Shown in pieces: positions 34,992 to 50,142 of a stretch of 64,000 nt of DNA. The notes under the pieces were generated by a model, which was not told the DNA's origin, searched no databases, and saw only the letters and a program-made list of their open reading frames with translations. Each line of letters begins with the position of its first letter. The first letter of the stretch is position 1. Made by a program: the position numbers and the translations under genes. This stretch comes from Myxococcales bacterium (GTDB lineage Bacteria > Myxococcota_A > Polyangia > Haliangiales > Haliangiaceae): assembly GCA_947483555.1 (NCBI GenBank), contig CANKMW010000010.1, positions 62,001 through 126,000 of the forward strand, written 5' to 3'.

Positions 34992-35765
34992 GTGCTGCGA
35001 TCCTCACGGGGAACCGTCGCAGTGGCGCTGTGCGCCGTGGCCACCGTGGTAACCACCACGAGGGAGTACGCGATCGCTCAGTCGCCGCCGCGCACCGCGA
35101 CCACATCTGCGGCGGGCAGCGCGGCGCCGCCGCGCAGCGCGGCGTTGCCGGCCCGGCCGTCGGAGGCACCGCTGCCGTCGTGCCTCGACGCCACCCTCAA
35201 GGACGAGCTGGGCCGTGAGCTCAAGCCACGTGGGGTCCAGAAGCGCGACTTCATCAAGAACAAGAAGCTCCAGCTCACCGCGCGCGGCGGGCTGTACGCC
35301 GGCGACCTCACGTCGTCCTCGTGGGTGGGCGGCGGCGCGCTGTCGTTCTGGTTCACCGAAGATCTCGGCCTCGAGCTCGGGTTCCAGGTGACGCCGATCG
35401 CGCTCGACCTCGACGCCCCGCTGGCCGAGTTCTTCGGCGATGACCGGTTCGAGAACGGCCTCGGCTACCTGCCGCTGGCCAACCTGGTGTGGTCGCCGAT
35501 CCACACCAAGATGAAGATGGGCAACGGGATCGTCCACGGCGACATCATGGTCTTCGCTGGTGGCGGCCGCTTGATCCACGACAGCGTCCAGGGCGCGACC
35601 TTCGACGCCGGCCTCGCGCTCGAGCTGTTCACCACCGGCGTGCTCACCTTCCGCTTCGAGGCCCGCGACGTGATGGCGGTCCAGGAGGCGGTGGCCGAGA
35701 CCCGCTTCACCAACAACCTGATGGCGACGCTCGGGCTGTCGCTGTGGATCCCGACGTGGCTGTAG
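34992..35765 (+). CDS. Outer-membrane beta-barrel protein, first of pair (GltA/NfsA-like)
   Basis: 257 residues from a GTG. Signal peptide to about 30; a linker with [47 protein letters not shown], the start of the Myxobacterial outer-membrane beta-barrel domain (the TIGR04565 type), then [28 protein letters not shown] and a final [11 protein letters not shown]. In Myxococcus the paired barrels GltA/GltB or NfsA/NfsB form outer-membrane parts of the gliding and spore-coat machines. First gene of the ten-gene run, overlapping the next start by 10 nt. Confidence 0.8.
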   Translation: MLRSSRGTVAVALCAVATVVTTTREYAIAQSPPRTATTSAAGSAAPPRSAALPARPSEAPLPSCLDATLKDELGRELKPRGVQKRDFIKNKKLQLTARGGLYAGDLTSSSWVGGGALSFWFTEDLGLELGFQVTPIALDLDAPLAEFFGDDRFENGLGYLPLANLVWSPIHTKMKMGNGIVHGDIMVFAGGGRLIHDSVQGATFDAGLALELFTTGVLTFRFEARDVMAVQEAVAETRFTNNLMATLGLSLWIPTWL

Positions 35766-36454
35766 CCTGCCACCTCGTCGCCAGCATCGGGCTGGTGATC
35801 GGCCTCACCGCGGCGGCCCGCGCCGACGCTCGTGCCGCGGCCCCGATCGAAGGCACCACCGAGATGTGCATCGATCAGGAGATCGCCGAGAAGCTGGCCG
35901 TCAAGCGCCGGCGCCGCGGCGCGGTCGATCGCCTGTTCGTGAAGCAGTCGCGCCACGAACTGACCGCGGGCGGCGGCTACTACGCCTCCGACTTGTTCTC
36001 CGGCACCTGGGTCGCCGGCGGCGCGTACACGTACCACATGACCGATCAGACCGCGGTCGAGTTTGGCGGCGGCGTGACCCACGCCAACGCCGACGTGATC
36101 CGCGCCATCGAGGATCAGCGCGGCGAGGTGCTGGCCGACGACTTCGCCCGCGTGCTGTACGCGGAGTCGATGCTGTTGTGGAGCCCGGTCTACGGCAAGC
36201 TGCGCCTGGGTGGCAGCATCGCCCACTTCGACGTCCACCTCGATCTCGGGGTCGGCGTGGTCGACTCGTTGACCAGCCGCGGCGCCATGGGTGTGGCAGG
36301 CTTGGGCATCAAGGTGTTCGCGGGTCAGGCGGTGGCCTTCCGCCTCGACGCCCGCAACCGCGTCTTTCGCCAGGAGTTGCTCGACGAGCGCTTCCTGGTC
36401 AACGACGCGGCGGTAACGCTCGGTTTCTCGGTGTTCCTGCCGTTCCGCAACTGA
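35756..36454 (+). CDS. Outer-membrane beta-barrel protein, second of pair (GltB/NfsB-like)
   Basis: 232 residues from a GTG inside the end of the preceding gene. Signal peptide ([16 protein letters not shown]), then [61 protein letters not shown]. It shares the layout of its neighbour (KR..RDFxKxxRxxLtxxGG.Y..DL.....W.GGa.....T), so the two are paralogues. Ends in FSVFLPFRN. Role as for the first barrel, by homology. Confidence 0.8.
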   Translation: MAVACHLVASIGLVIGLTAAARADARAAAPIEGTTEMCIDQEIAEKLAVKRRRRGAVDRLFVKQSRHELTAGGGYYASDLFSGTWVAGGAYTYHMTDQTAVEFGGGVTHANADVIRAIEDQRGEVLADDFARVLYAESMLLWSPVYGKLRLGGSIAHFDVHLDLGVGVVDSLTSRGAMGVAGLGIKVFAGQAVAFRLDARNRVFRQELLDERFLVNDAAVTLGFSVFLPFRN

Positions 36455-36466
36455 CCCGGAGTCGTC

Positions 36467-37274
36467 ATGCGCAGCTACCCTCCCCTCGCGACCGGATCCG
36501 GCGCGACGCGGCCTCGTGCGACGCGGCTCGGCGTCATCGCGATCCTGTTGGCCCTCCTCGTCCAGCTGGTCCCGCTCGGTACCGCCGAGGCGCGTCGCAA
36601 GAAGAAGCCCAAGAAGAAGCCGCCCGCCGAGGAGACCAAGCCGGTCGAACCGGCGCCGGTGGCGACGCCGGATCCGGCGCCGGAGCCAACCCCGGTCGAG
36701 GAGGTCCGCAGCGAGCCGCCGACGACGCCGCTGCCGGCGGCGCCGACCGCGGCCGCCGAGTCAGCCGCGGTCGACGTCGATTCGCTGCGCCAGGAGTACC
36801 TCAAGCTGCGCGACGAGCTGTTCGAGTCGCGGGCCCGCGCCGCGACGGTCGCGTCGGCGCTGTACTCGACGCGGCTCCAGGTCAAGCTGGCGTTCACCAC
36901 CGCCCGCTTCTACGGCGTCACCCGCGCCGTGGTCCGACTCGACGGCGCCAGCGTGTTCGACGACAGTGGCGGCGCGGTCGCCACCGACGACGCGGTCCGG
37001 TTCGACGGCTGGATCGCGCCTGGTCGCCACGTCCTCACCTTCCGGGTCGAGACCGTCGGCAAGGACGACGAACGGTTCACGTCGGCGACCGAGGCCACCG
37101 TCGTGGTCCAGGCGGTGGCCGGCAAGGACCTGGCGGTGATCGCCAAGGCGTCCGACGGCGGCAACATCGCGTACGAGTGGAAACGCCACGAGAAGGGCGG
37201 CTACCGGCTCGGCATCGACGTCGACGTCCGCACCCAGGCCCGCGCGACCGCCGAGGCTGGCAAGAAGACCGCCC

Positions 37275-37285
<11 letters not shown>
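36467..37285 (+). CDS. Secreted/periplasmic coiled-coil protein with basic linker
   Basis: 272 residues. Signal sequence or anchor at about 20-43 ([20 protein letters not shown]) followed by [16 protein letters not shown] and a Pro/Glu linker. A short coiled coil ([36 protein letters not shown]) leads to a beta-rich region ([41 protein letters not shown]). Similar Myxococcota proteins are sometimes mislabelled dihydrolipoamide acetyltransferase because of the Pro/Ala linker. It lies between the barrel pair and the GltC-like TPR protein; not one of the eight classic nfs/glt products. Confidence 0.65.
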
Positions 37286-39290
<2,005 letters not shown>

Positions 39291-39292
39291 TC

Positions 39293-42489
<3,197 letters not shown>

Positions 42490-42493
<4 letters not shown>

Positions 42494-43635
42494 CCCGCGC
42501 CGGCACGCTCCTCGCCGCCACCGCCGCGGTCGCGGTCATGCTGGGCGCCTGCGGTGGCGGAACCGCGACCCGCCGCATCCAGTCGACCGGACCGCGGGCG
42601 GCGCCCAAGCTCGATCCGGTCAAGCCGCAGGCGCGGCGCGAGTTCGAGGCCGCGCTGCGGGCGCTCCGCCTCGGCGGACCCGAGGCGCCCGAGACCGCCC
42701 GCGCCCGCTTCGAGGCAGCGGTCGAGATCGACGGCAAGCTGTGGGAGGGCTGGCACGACCTCGGCGTCCTCCGCGCCCAGGATGGTGACGACGACCGCGC
42801 GGTGGCTGCGTTCGACAAGGCCCTGGCCGTCAACCCGGCCCACGCGCCGACCCGACTGGCGCGCGCCGAGAGTCTGCGCCGCCTGGGACGGACCAAGGAG
42901 GCGCGCGCCGACTACGAGGCCACGCTGCGCGAGACCGCCGAAGACGATCCGCTACGCCGCGATGCGGCGGCACGGATGGCGTCGCTGCTCCGCGATGACG
43001 GCAAGTTCGAGGACGCGGTCGACGTGTTGCGCGACACGTTGCGGACCTCGGGGGCCACCTCGCGGGTCTACACCGAGCTGGGCCTCATCTACATGACGCA
43101 GGGCCGCGACGAGCTGGCGGTGCTCGTGATCGGCAAGGCGATCGAGCTCGACGCCAAGGACCCCGCCGCCTACAACGCGCTCGCCCTGCTCTACCTGCGT
43201 CAGGGTAAGGCCCAGGAGGCGTTCGATCGCTTCGACTACGCGACCTCGCTCGATCCGAACTACATCGACGCCCGCTTCAACAAGGCGTCGGTGTTGCTCG
43301 ACGCCGGTGACTACACCCGCGCCAAGCAGGAGCTCGAGACCCTGCTCGACAAGGCTCCCGACGACTGGGCCGCCCACGTGTCGCTGGGCGTGGCGTGGCG
43401 CGGTCTCAAGGACAACGCGGCGGCCAAGAAGAAGTTCGACCTGGTGATCGACAAGTCACCCCGCAGATCGCGGGCCCGGGGCGATGCGTTGTGGAACCTG
43501 GCGGTGCTGAAGTCCGACTTCCTCGATGATACCGCCGGCGCCAAGGGCGATCTGGAGCGGTTCCTGCAGGATGCCGGGACAGCTCATCCCAAACGCCAGG
43601 CTGCAGAGCAGAAGCGAAAGGAGCTGGGCATTTGA
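42490..43635 (+). CDS. TPR lipoprotein (GltE/NfsE-like)
   Basis: 381 residues, ATGA overlap with the preceding gene. Lipobox VMLGAC with Cys at 21. TPRs from about 45 to 360 ([104 protein letters not shown]). Corresponds in position and type to the TPR lipoprotein GltE of the Glt core and NfsE. Probably anchored in the outer membrane, facing the periplasm. Confidence 0.75.
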
Positions 43636-44054
43636 TGACGGAACCAACCCAATCCAACGGGGGCCCCCACCCCCGCCGTCGCTGCGTTGCGGACCGCGGC
43701 CCCCGATCTGCGCCCCGATCTGTGCTGCGTACCGCGGTGTGGCGATGTGCGTTGATGAGCGCCTTGCTCGCCGTTGCCGCCGTGCCGCTGGCGCGACCAG
43801 CGAGCGGCCAGCCGGCCGCCAAGGATCCCAAGCCAGCGCCGGCCAACGTGCCCGCGCCGGGATCGGGCGCCGCCGCCAAGCCGGGCAAGGCCAAGGTGTT
43901 CGACTTCACCGGCCTCGACATCTCCGGACGCCTGCGCACGCCGCAGCTGCTCTACTTTCTCGACCGCGCCAACGAGGAGCTGGAGCGAGCGTCGCTCGAG
44001 CGGCGCTCGTTCATCCCCGAGATGGTGCGCTCGGTCGACGAGGGCAACCTGTGA
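43635..44054 (+). CDS. Small secreted protein (GltF/NfsF-like)
   Basis: 139 residues; ATG overlaps the TPR lipoprotein stop (TGATG). A charged N-terminus, one hydrophobic segment ([21 protein letters not shown]), a Pro/Ala linker, then a dense block [51 protein letters not shown]. The TPQLLYFL...[11 protein letters not shown] segment looks strongly constrained. Position between the GltE- and GltG-like genes and the small size fit GltF. It overlaps gltG by GTGA. Confidence 0.72.
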   Translation: MTEPTQSNGGPHPRRRCVADRGPRSAPRSVLRTAVWRCALMSALLAVAAVPLARPASGQPAAKDPKPAPANVPAPGSGAAAKPGKAKVFDFTGLDISGRLRTPQLLYFLDRANEELERASLERRSFIPEMVRSVDEGNL

Positions 44055-45490
44055 AGAGCACCGCCGCGCCGATCGGCGGCGTCGCGCCGGTCCAGCTCCG
44101 CACCTCGCTGGTCTGGCACGGCGAGGTGATGGCGGATCACGTGCTCATCGCGCCGGGCGCGGTGACGCTGGGCTCGACCGGCAACTCGACGTTCATCGTC
44201 CCCGATCTGTCGCTGCCCGCCGATTTCGCGATCATCCGTCCCGGCAACCGCGGCTATCTGCTCACGCTCGGCGACGGCATGCGCGGCACGATCTGCGTCG
44301 AGGGCAAGCAGCGCGACGTCGCCGACTTCGTGCGGCGGGGCGGCGAAGGCGGCGACGACGCCGGCGCCGCCGGCGCCTTCCGCGCCACGCCGATCGGTGG
44401 CCGTGACTGGGGCGTGATCGATCTCGACAACAGCGGCCACCATCAGCTGTTCTTCCAGTTCGTGCCCATGCAGGCGCCGCTGCCGACCACGACGTCGAAG
44501 CTCGAGATGCTGATCCCGGCGCTGGCGTTCTCGCTGCTGCTCCACTCGGTGCTGGTCCTCGTCACCTACGTCTTCGACGAAGGCATCAACCCGTTCGTGT
44601 ATCCGGGATCGAAGCGGCTGACCGGCGCCTTCCTCATCAACCGCATCAACGTCCCGCCCGAGGTGCCCGAGCCGCCCAAGGCCGGCCCCCGGACGGCCCA
44701 GCCGGCGGCGGCCGAGACCGGGCAGGTCAAGAACATCAACTCGGCGACCAAGGGCAAGGAGGGCAAGTCGGGCGGCCAGGGCGAGAAGCCGCGGGCGCGT
44801 GATCCCGACGCGCTCGACGTCCCGCCCGACGCCCCGCCACCTCCGCCCAAGGTCGCGTTCCTGACCGAGAAGAACCGCGCGGTGATCAGCGACATCATCC
44901 AGGCCGACGTGCGCACGTCGCTCGGCAAGTTCACCGGCTTGCCGGGCGCCAAGCAGAAGGGCGGCCTCGGCTACGGCAAGGGCACCGGCACCGGCGTCGG
45001 CGACGACCTCGGCGGCACCGGCACCACCCGCGGCAGCAAGGGCGGCGGATCGGGCGGCGGCGGATCGGCCGAGGGTGACTTCGTGTCGACCGGCAAGATC
45101 GACACCGGCGAGACCCGGGCGCCCAGGGGCAGCGGCGGAACCGGCGCCGGGGTGAAGGAGGTCGCGGTGGTCGGCACCGGCGCCGCGTCGGGCGACTTCG
45201 GCGGCCTGACCAAGGAAGAGATCGACAAGGTCGTGAAGTCGCGCCAGGGCCTGATCAAAGCCTGTTATCAGAAGGAGCTCGATCGCCAGAAGGGTCTGGG
45301 CGGCAAGCTGGTGGTGAAGTTCAGCATCAACGCCGAGGGCATCGTCACCAAGGCCAGCCCCGACGGCGCCAAGAGCAGCCTGACCAACGCGGCGGTCAGC
45401 GACTGCGTGGTCCGCCAGATCCTGAAGCTCAAGTTCCCCGCCAAGGGCGGCGGCGTCGTCAACTATCCGTTCATCTTCTCCCAGGGGTGA
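44051..45490 (+). CDS. Inner-membrane protein with AgmX/PglI C-terminal domain (GltG/NfsG-like)
   Basis: 479 residues from a GTG. Residues 1-140 are a cytoplasmic beta-rich module ([41 protein letters not shown], resembling the FHA-like start of GltG). One transmembrane helix at about 151-174 ([25 protein letters not shown]). A Pro- and Gly-rich periplasmic linker. The last ~95 residues, [27 protein letters not shown]... to the end, are the TonB-like AgmX/PglI domain with its paired Cys (KACYQK and SDCVVRQ). This domain is thought to contact outer-membrane partners in motor-driven gliding complexes. Confidence 0.85.
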   Translation: MKSTAAPIGGVAPVQLRTSLVWHGEVMADHVLIAPGAVTLGSTGNSTFIVPDLSLPADFAIIRPGNRGYLLTLGDGMRGTICVEGKQRDVADFVRRGGEGGDDAGAAGAFRATPIGGRDWGVIDLDNSGHHQLFFQFVPMQAPLPTTTSKLEMLIPALAFSLLLHSVLVLVTYVFDEGINPFVYPGSKRLTGAFLINRINVPPEVPEPPKAGPRTAQPAAAETGQVKNINSATKGKEGKSGGQGEKPRARDPDALDVPPDAPPPPPKVAFLTEKNRAVISDIIQADVRTSLGKFTGLPGAKQKGGLGYGKGTGTGVGDDLGGTGTTRGSKGGGSGGGGSAEGDFVSTGKIDTGETRAPRGSGGTGAGVKEVAVVGTGAASGDFGGLTKEEIDKVVKSRQGLIKACYQKELDRQKGLGGKLVVKFSINAEGIVTKASPDGAKSSLTNAAVSDCVVRQILKLKFPAKGGGVVNYPFIFSQG

Positions 45491-45494
45491 TCCC

Positions 45495-46268
45495 ATGCGC
45501 GCCATCACGATCGTCCTCGCCTCCAGCTTGTGTGTGTTCGCGGCATGCGCCGAGGACCCGCAGTACGTCCCCGGACCCAGCTCGATCGAGGTCGGCATCG
45601 CGGGCAGCGACGTGTTCACGGGCACCGTCACCATCGATCTGCCGGTCGAGCTGGAGACGATGGAGGATGCGATCGAGCGCGGGCTGCGCGCCGCCGAGCT
45701 CGGGGTCGGCGCCGACCAGCTGGCCTACGTCCGGGTCGGCGACTTCGACGTCTCGATCGAGTGGACGATCAAGAACCTGGCCGGCAGCGAGGGCGAGGCC
45801 CGGATCTCGGTCAACGGCGGCAACCAGTTCTGGTACTACGTGCCGACCGAGTTCGTGATCGACCCCGAGGAGGACGAGGAGCCGCCGCCGCTGATGGGCG
45901 ACATCCCGCTGCGGATCGCCGACAACGCGACCCTCACCGGCGTCTTTCGTGAGGATCAGGTCCGCGAGGCGTCGATCGACCTCGAACAGATCACGCGGGC
46001 GATGATCAACCCGTTCAACGCGGTGCTGACCGTGAACGAGGAGGATCCGGGGGTCACCATTCCACCGGTCCTGATGTCGATGACGGATCTGTCGCAGATG
46101 GTCCGCTTCGACATCGTCTTCGAGGCCGACCGTCACATGGTGCTCGAGTACGGCCTGCGGGTCCGCGACCACCGTGGCATCCTGCACGACGAGCTCCTGA
46201 GCGCCCCGGCGGGTGAGTTCGTGGTGTGGGCGCCGGCGATGTTCGTGCCGCCACCGCCACCTCCGTGA
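45495..46268 (+). CDS. Predicted lipoprotein in the Nfs/Glt-like run
   Basis: 257 residues; lipobox VFAAC with Cys at about 18. The mature protein is beta-rich and acidic: SSIEVGIAGSDVFTGTVTIDLPVELETMEDAIERGLRAAELGVGADQLAYVRVGDFDVSIEWTIKNL, and a poly-Pro C-terminus. No family recognised. It starts 4 nt after gltG and precedes the third barrel by 7 nt, so it probably belongs to the complex, with a position similar to GltK-type lipoproteins; equivalence not shown. Confidence 0.65.
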   Translation: MRAITIVLASSLCVFAACAEDPQYVPGPSSIEVGIAGSDVFTGTVTIDLPVELETMEDAIERGLRAAELGVGADQLAYVRVGDFDVSIEWTIKNLAGSEGEARISVNGGNQFWYYVPTEFVIDPEEDEEPPPLMGDIPLRIADNATLTGVFREDQVREASIDLEQITRAMINPFNAVLTVNEEDPGVTIPPVLMSMTDLSQMVRFDIVFEADRHMVLEYGLRVRDHRGILHDELLSAPAGEFVVWAPAMFVPPPPPP

Positions 46269-46275
46269 CGGCCAG

Positions 46276-46890
46276 ATGTACAATCGACGCGGCTCCTTGA
46301 TGCGCCGCGCCTCCCTCGTCCTCGCCGGGCTCGCCGGGCTCGTGGTCACCGCGTCCGTGCCCCGCGCAGCGCTGGCCGATCGTCCGGCCTCCCGGGGCGT
46401 CTATACCGAGGCCGGCGTCGGCGCGACCGGGCACCTCGGCGCGGCGCGATCGTGGTCGGCCATCGGCCCGACCATGGGCCTGCGACTCGGCTACGACCTG
46501 TTCTCCTGGCTGTCGTTTGGCGTCGCCACGGTGGTGGCGAGCCACGAGGCCACGCCACCACCGCCGCCCGAGGGCGAGTGGTACCAGCTCTACCAGGCGC
46601 GGACCGACGCCCGCCTCGGCTTCCGCATCGACTCGGTCGCGCTGTTCGTCGAGGGCGGCGCCGGCGCCGCGTACATCTCGTCGAACGTGCTGGGCAAGGT
46701 GATGGTGCTCGACCCGGGCGAGCGCTTCACGGTCGCCTTCGCCGGCGGCGGCGGCCTCGAGTACCAGCTCCAGAACCGCCACTACGCTTTCGGCCTGGCG
46801 GCCACCTACTGGATGCTGCCCCAGTTCGACGCCCTGCAAGGCGTCGAGGGCCGCGTCTACCTGCGCTACACGTACGGCGGCTCGCACTGA
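46276..46890 (+). CDS. Outer-membrane beta-barrel protein (GltH/NfsH-like position)
   Basis: 204 residues from the ATG at 46276; an ATG at 46300 gives a more typical signal peptide (MRRASLVLAGLAGLVVTASVPRAALA). The mature part has alternating strands: GVYTEAGVGATGHLGAARSWSAIGPTMGLRLGYDLFSWLSFGVAT, ARLGFRIDSVALFVEGGAGAAYIS, GRVYLRYTYGGSH. It reads as an eight-stranded barrel. Last gene of the run; the third integral outer-membrane component in the Glt scheme is GltH. It converges with the AarF-family gene. Confidence 0.65.
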   Translation: MYNRRGSLMRRASLVLAGLAGLVVTASVPRAALADRPASRGVYTEAGVGATGHLGAARSWSAIGPTMGLRLGYDLFSWLSFGVATVVASHEATPPPPPEGEWYQLYQARTDARLGFRIDSVALFVEGGAGAAYISSNVLGKVMVLDPGERFTVAFAGGGGLEYQLQNRHYAFGLAATYWMLPQFDALQGVEGRVYLRYTYGGSH

Positions 46891-46915
46891 CGAACCGGCG
46901 GTGGTTCGCCGTCGA

Positions 46916-48220
46916 CTACCGGAGCGCCGCCCGCCCGGTCCCGATCTGCTCGCGGAGGATGCGGCGGAAGGGCGCCCGCGGCGACAGCATCGACAGCACC
47001 GCCGAGGTGCCCAGCCGCTGACGCCAGAGCAGCAACAGCGCGGGCGGCACGGTCATGCCGCCCTGCGCCAGCACGCGCCGGGTCGTCTCGGAGAGCTCGG
47101 CGTGATAGGCGCGGTCCCAGCGGAATGGCTCGGCCGACGCGAACGGCAACGCCAGCGCCCGCTCCCAGTCCCGGTGCGCGGTCGAGGCCAGCGTGTCGGC
47201 CCGCTGCAGCAACCCGCTGTGCGCCAGCGCCATGCGGAACTTCTCGGCGCCCGCGAAGGCGTCCTCGTCGAGGATGCCGTGCCACAGCGCACGATCGGCG
47301 GCCGCGACCGGGTCCGGAAGATCGACGGTGCATCCGAAGTCGAGGAACCAGACCCGGACCGCGCCGTCGTCGTCGCGCTCGACGAGGTAGTTGCCAGGGT
47401 TGGGATCGGCGTTGAAGAAGCCGTGGCGCAACGGCGTCCCCCACGCGACGCGCACGATCGCCACCGCCACCGCCGCCGCCAGGTCCGGATCGTCGTGGGG
47501 CATCGCGGCCAGCGCCAGTCCGCGCACCCGGGTCATGGTCAGCACGCGCCGGGTCGACAGCGCCGGGTTCACCGCCGGCACGCGCACCGTGGCGTCGCCG
47601 GCCCAGGCCGCGGCGAAGCGCTCGAGCGCGCGGGCCTCGGCGACGTAGTCGACCTCGCCGAGCACCGCGATCCGCAGCGCCGCGATCGCCGCCGGCGACA
47701 GCTCCTTGCCCAGCTCGCCGCCGGCCAGGCGGCGCGCAAAACCGTCGCTGGCCAGATCGCCGGCGAGCGCCTCGGCGATGCCCGGATACTGGACCTTGAC
47801 CGCATACTCGACGCCGTCCTTGCCGCGGGCGGCGTGGACCTGGCCCAGTGACGCCGCGGCGATCGGCTCCGGATCCCAGCGCTCGAAGATGCGCTGGGGC
47901 GGCGCGCCCAGCTCGTCCTCGACGACGCCCGCGATCGCCGCGCCCGACATCGCCGGGACGCCGTCCCACAACGACGCCAGCTCGCGCGGCGCCCCCGCCG
48001 AGGTGTAGGCCAGCAGCTGGGCGACCTTGGCCATGCCCGCCTTCATCTCACCCGCGTGACGCGCCAGCTCGCGCTCGGCGGCGCCATCGACGACCCGATC
48101 GTCGTCCTCGGAACCGCTGGGGTCGGTGGTCACGATCTGCCGGGCCCGCGCCCACACCCGGGCCAGGCCGACCTTCACGTCGGCCCCGATGCGGCGCCGT
48201 AGCCGTTCCCGTTGGTCCAC
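46916..48220 (-). CDS. ABC1/AarF/UbiB-family atypical kinase
   Basis: 434 residues. ABC1 motifs: AAASLGQVHAARGKDG (Ala/Gly-rich nucleotide loop), EYAVKVQYPGIAEAL (catalytic Lys), LGEVDYVAEARALERFAAAW, HGFFNADPNPGNYLV (catalytic loop) and WFLDFGCTVDL (metal DFG). The family-specific KxGQ helix reads KVAQ (KAGMAKVAQLLAYTSAG), with Ala for Gly. Members support ubiquinone or lipid metabolism, and their ATPase is gated by the KxGQ helix. No quinone genes are adjacent. Confidence 0.88.
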   Translation of the reverse strand: MDQRERLRRRIGADVKVGLARVWARARQIVTTDPSGSEDDDRVVDGAAERELARHAGEMKAGMAKVAQLLAYTSAGAPRELASLWDGVPAMSGAAIAGVVEDELGAPPQRIFERWDPEPIAAASLGQVHAARGKDGVEYAVKVQYPGIAEALAGDLASDGFARRLAGGELGKELSPAAIAALRIAVLGEVDYVAEARALERFAAAWAGDATVRVPAVNPALSTRRVLTMTRVRGLALAAMPHDDPDLAAAVAVAIVRVAWGTPLRHGFFNADPNPGNYLVERDDDGAVRVWFLDFGCTVDLPDPVAAADRALWHGILDEDAFAGAEKFRMALAHSGLLQRADTLASTAHRDWERALALPFASAEPFRWDRAYHAELSETTRRVLAQGGMTVPPALLLLWRQRLGTSAVLSMLSPRAPFRRILREQIGTGRAALR

Positions 48221-48244
48221 GGATCGACCGTAACAGAGCCGCCG

Positions 48245-50002
48245 TCAATTCGGAGCGATCGCGGCGCGGCTACCGCCGCTGTCGTCGGACCAGTACAGCT
48301 CGCAGCGATTCTTGCCGGCCTTCTTGGCCCGGTAGAGGGCGCGATCGGCGCGCCGCACCAGCTCCTCGGCGGTGGTCGCGCCGCTCTCCGGGAACGCCGC
48401 GATCCCGAACGAGGCCGTGACCGAGAGCACCGGCCCGTCGTCGCTGGACGCGACGCGGTGATCGGCGATCGCCGCCCGGACCCGCTCGGCCTGGTTGAGC
48501 GCGCTGACCAGCTCGGTGCGGGGCAGGATGAGCGCCAGCTCCTCACCGCCGTAGCGCGCGGCGGTGTCGACGCCCCGCATCTGGTTCTTCACGATGGCCG
48601 CCACGTCGCGCAACACGCGGTCGCCGGCCAGGTGACCGTGGGTATCGTTGAGCCGCTTGAAGTCGTCGATGTCCATCATCACCACGGCGAACGCGGTGCC
48701 GTAGCGGCGCGACCGTTCGAACTCCTCCTCGATCCGGGCGTCGAAGTAGCGGCGCACGAACAGGCCGGTGAGCCCGTCGACCATCGCCATCTCGTAGAGG
48801 TGCGCGTTCTCGAGCGCGGCTGCCACCTGCAGGGCGAGCGAGGCCAGCAGGCGCTGGTCCTGGGCCGTGAACGCCGCCGCCTGCCGACTCTGCACCACCA
48901 GCACGCCCTCGCAGGCACCGTGCATGAAGATCGGCACGCCCAGCCACGAGCGCACGCCCTCGGCGCCGGCCGGACCGAGATCGATCGAGCTCGCCGCCAG
49001 GTCGTCGAGCCGGAGCGGCTCCTGCCCGGCCACCACCTGCCCGGTGACGCCGTCGGTGCGGCCGATGCGCAACCGGGTGAACACGTCGCGGTCGCGATCG
49101 TAGCAATCGACGACGAAGTGATCGGTCTCGCGTTCGGCACCGCGGTGGACCAGGGCCATGGTCTCGGCGGCCGGGATGGCGCGCAGCGTCTCGCGGGCCA
49201 CGGTCGCGACCAGCTGCTGCAACTCGAGCGAGGCGGCCAGCCCGCGCGCGGTGGTGTCGAGGATCTCGAGCTCGCGGACCCGTGCCCGCAGGGCCGCCGA
49301 GGTGCGCGACAGCCGGTTGAACACCAGGTTGATCAAGACGTAGGTCGCGCCCAGCAGCCCGAAGCCAAGCGGACGTTGGCCGTGGTAGAGGCCGACCACC
49401 ACGGCCGCCAGCGGCAGCAGCGCCAGCTCGGCGATGATGCCGGGCAACGCCTGCCCGCGCAGGAACGCGCCGACCGCCCGACCGCCGAGCGCCAGCCGCG
49501 CGCCCTGCACGGCGTTGTGTACGATCAGGAGCGCGCCACCGATCGCCAGCACCCGGCACACCACCTCGAGCTCGCTCGCGGTCGAGTTCGGCGGGCCGAC
49601 GGCCCATGCCACCACCGCCACCAGCGCGCCGGTGAGCCCACCAAAGTAGAGGACGTAGCCAACCCGCTCGACGTCGATCCCGCGCCGACGAGCGCGGACC
49701 AGACGGACCACGGAGTCGAGCGTGAGGGCGAGCGCGACCAGCTGACCGGCCGCCAGCGGCCCGAGCGCGGCCGCCGCCGCGACGTGGAACCCGGTGTCGA
49801 GCGACAGCACGCTGTCGGCCACGATGCGGAACGCCATCGCCCGGGTGGCCAGGATGACGGCCAGGAACACGCCGAAGGTCACCGGTCCATGGTGAGCCGA
49901 GGCCGCCGCCGGCGCCGTCAGCGACCAGGCAACGAGCACCGCCCATCCCACCACTCCGACCAGGAGGGTGAACCCGAGCTGTGGGGTCAGGCGGCGGATC
50001 AT
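48245..50002 (-). CDS. Membrane GAF-GGDEF diguanylate cyclase
   Basis: 585 residues. Six to seven transmembrane helices in the first ~235 residues, a coiled linker, a GAF-type domain at about 250-395 (LQQLVATVARETLRAIPAAETMALV, SSIDLGPAGAEGVRSWLGVPIFM), then a GGDEF domain (DGLTGLFVRRYFDARIEEEFERSRRYGTAFAVVMMDIDDFKRLNDTHGHLAGDRVL) with the active signature YGGEELALILP, an intact GGEEL. It should make cyclic di-GMP in response to membrane or GAF signals. An RxxD inhibitory site was not found at the usual place. A strong hairpin lies 17 nt before its start. Confidence 0.92.
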   Translation of the reverse strand: MIRRLTPQLGFTLLVGVVGWAVLVAWSLTAPAAASAHHGPVTFGVFLAVILATRAMAFRIVADSVLSLDTGFHVAAAAALGPLAAGQLVALALTLDSVVRLVRARRRGIDVERVGYVLYFGGLTGALVAVVAWAVGPPNSTASELEVVCRVLAIGGALLIVHNAVQGARLALGGRAVGAFLRGQALPGIIAELALLPLAAVVVGLYHGQRPLGFGLLGATYVLINLVFNRLSRTSAALRARVRELEILDTTARGLAASLELQQLVATVARETLRAIPAAETMALVHRGAERETDHFVVDCYDRDRDVFTRLRIGRTDGVTGQVVAGQEPLRLDDLAASSIDLGPAGAEGVRSWLGVPIFMHGACEGVLVVQSRQAAAFTAQDQRLLASLALQVAAALENAHLYEMAMVDGLTGLFVRRYFDARIEEEFERSRRYGTAFAVVMMDIDDFKRLNDTHGHLAGDRVLRDVAAIVKNQMRGVDTAARYGGEELALILPRTELVSALNQAERVRAAIADHRVASSDDGPVLSVTASFGIAAFPESGATTAEELVRRADRALYRAKKAGKNRCELYWSDDSGGSRAAIAPN

Positions 50003-50018
50003 GGTCGGACCAAGGGGG

Positions 50019-50039
50019 CGCGGCGTAACACGCCGCGCA
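50019..50039 (-). promoter_or_regulatory. Leader hairpin upstream of the GGDEF gene
   Basis: GCGCGGCGT-AAC-ACGCCGCGC: a perfect 9-bp stem with a 3-nt loop, 17 nt before the GGDEF start codon on its template. It could control translation or be a transcript end for the gene upstream. Confidence 0.5.
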
Positions 50040-50081
50040 GACGAACAACAGCCGCGAATGTTCGCACCCCCGAAAGCGACA

Positions 50082-50113
50082 CGGCCCGGTCCCCCACGCT
50101 GGGAGCCGGGCCG
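50082..50113 (-). terminator. Hairpin between the small conserved protein and the GGDEF gene
   Basis: CGGCCCGG (50082-50089) pairs with CCGGGCCG (50106-50113); CCC and GGG can add inner pairs. It lies 30 nt after the stop of the small minus-strand gene. No clear U-run follows, so termination is inferred. Confidence 0.45.
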
Positions 50114-50142
50114 CAGTCACGATGCTGGAGCTGCTCGGTCGC

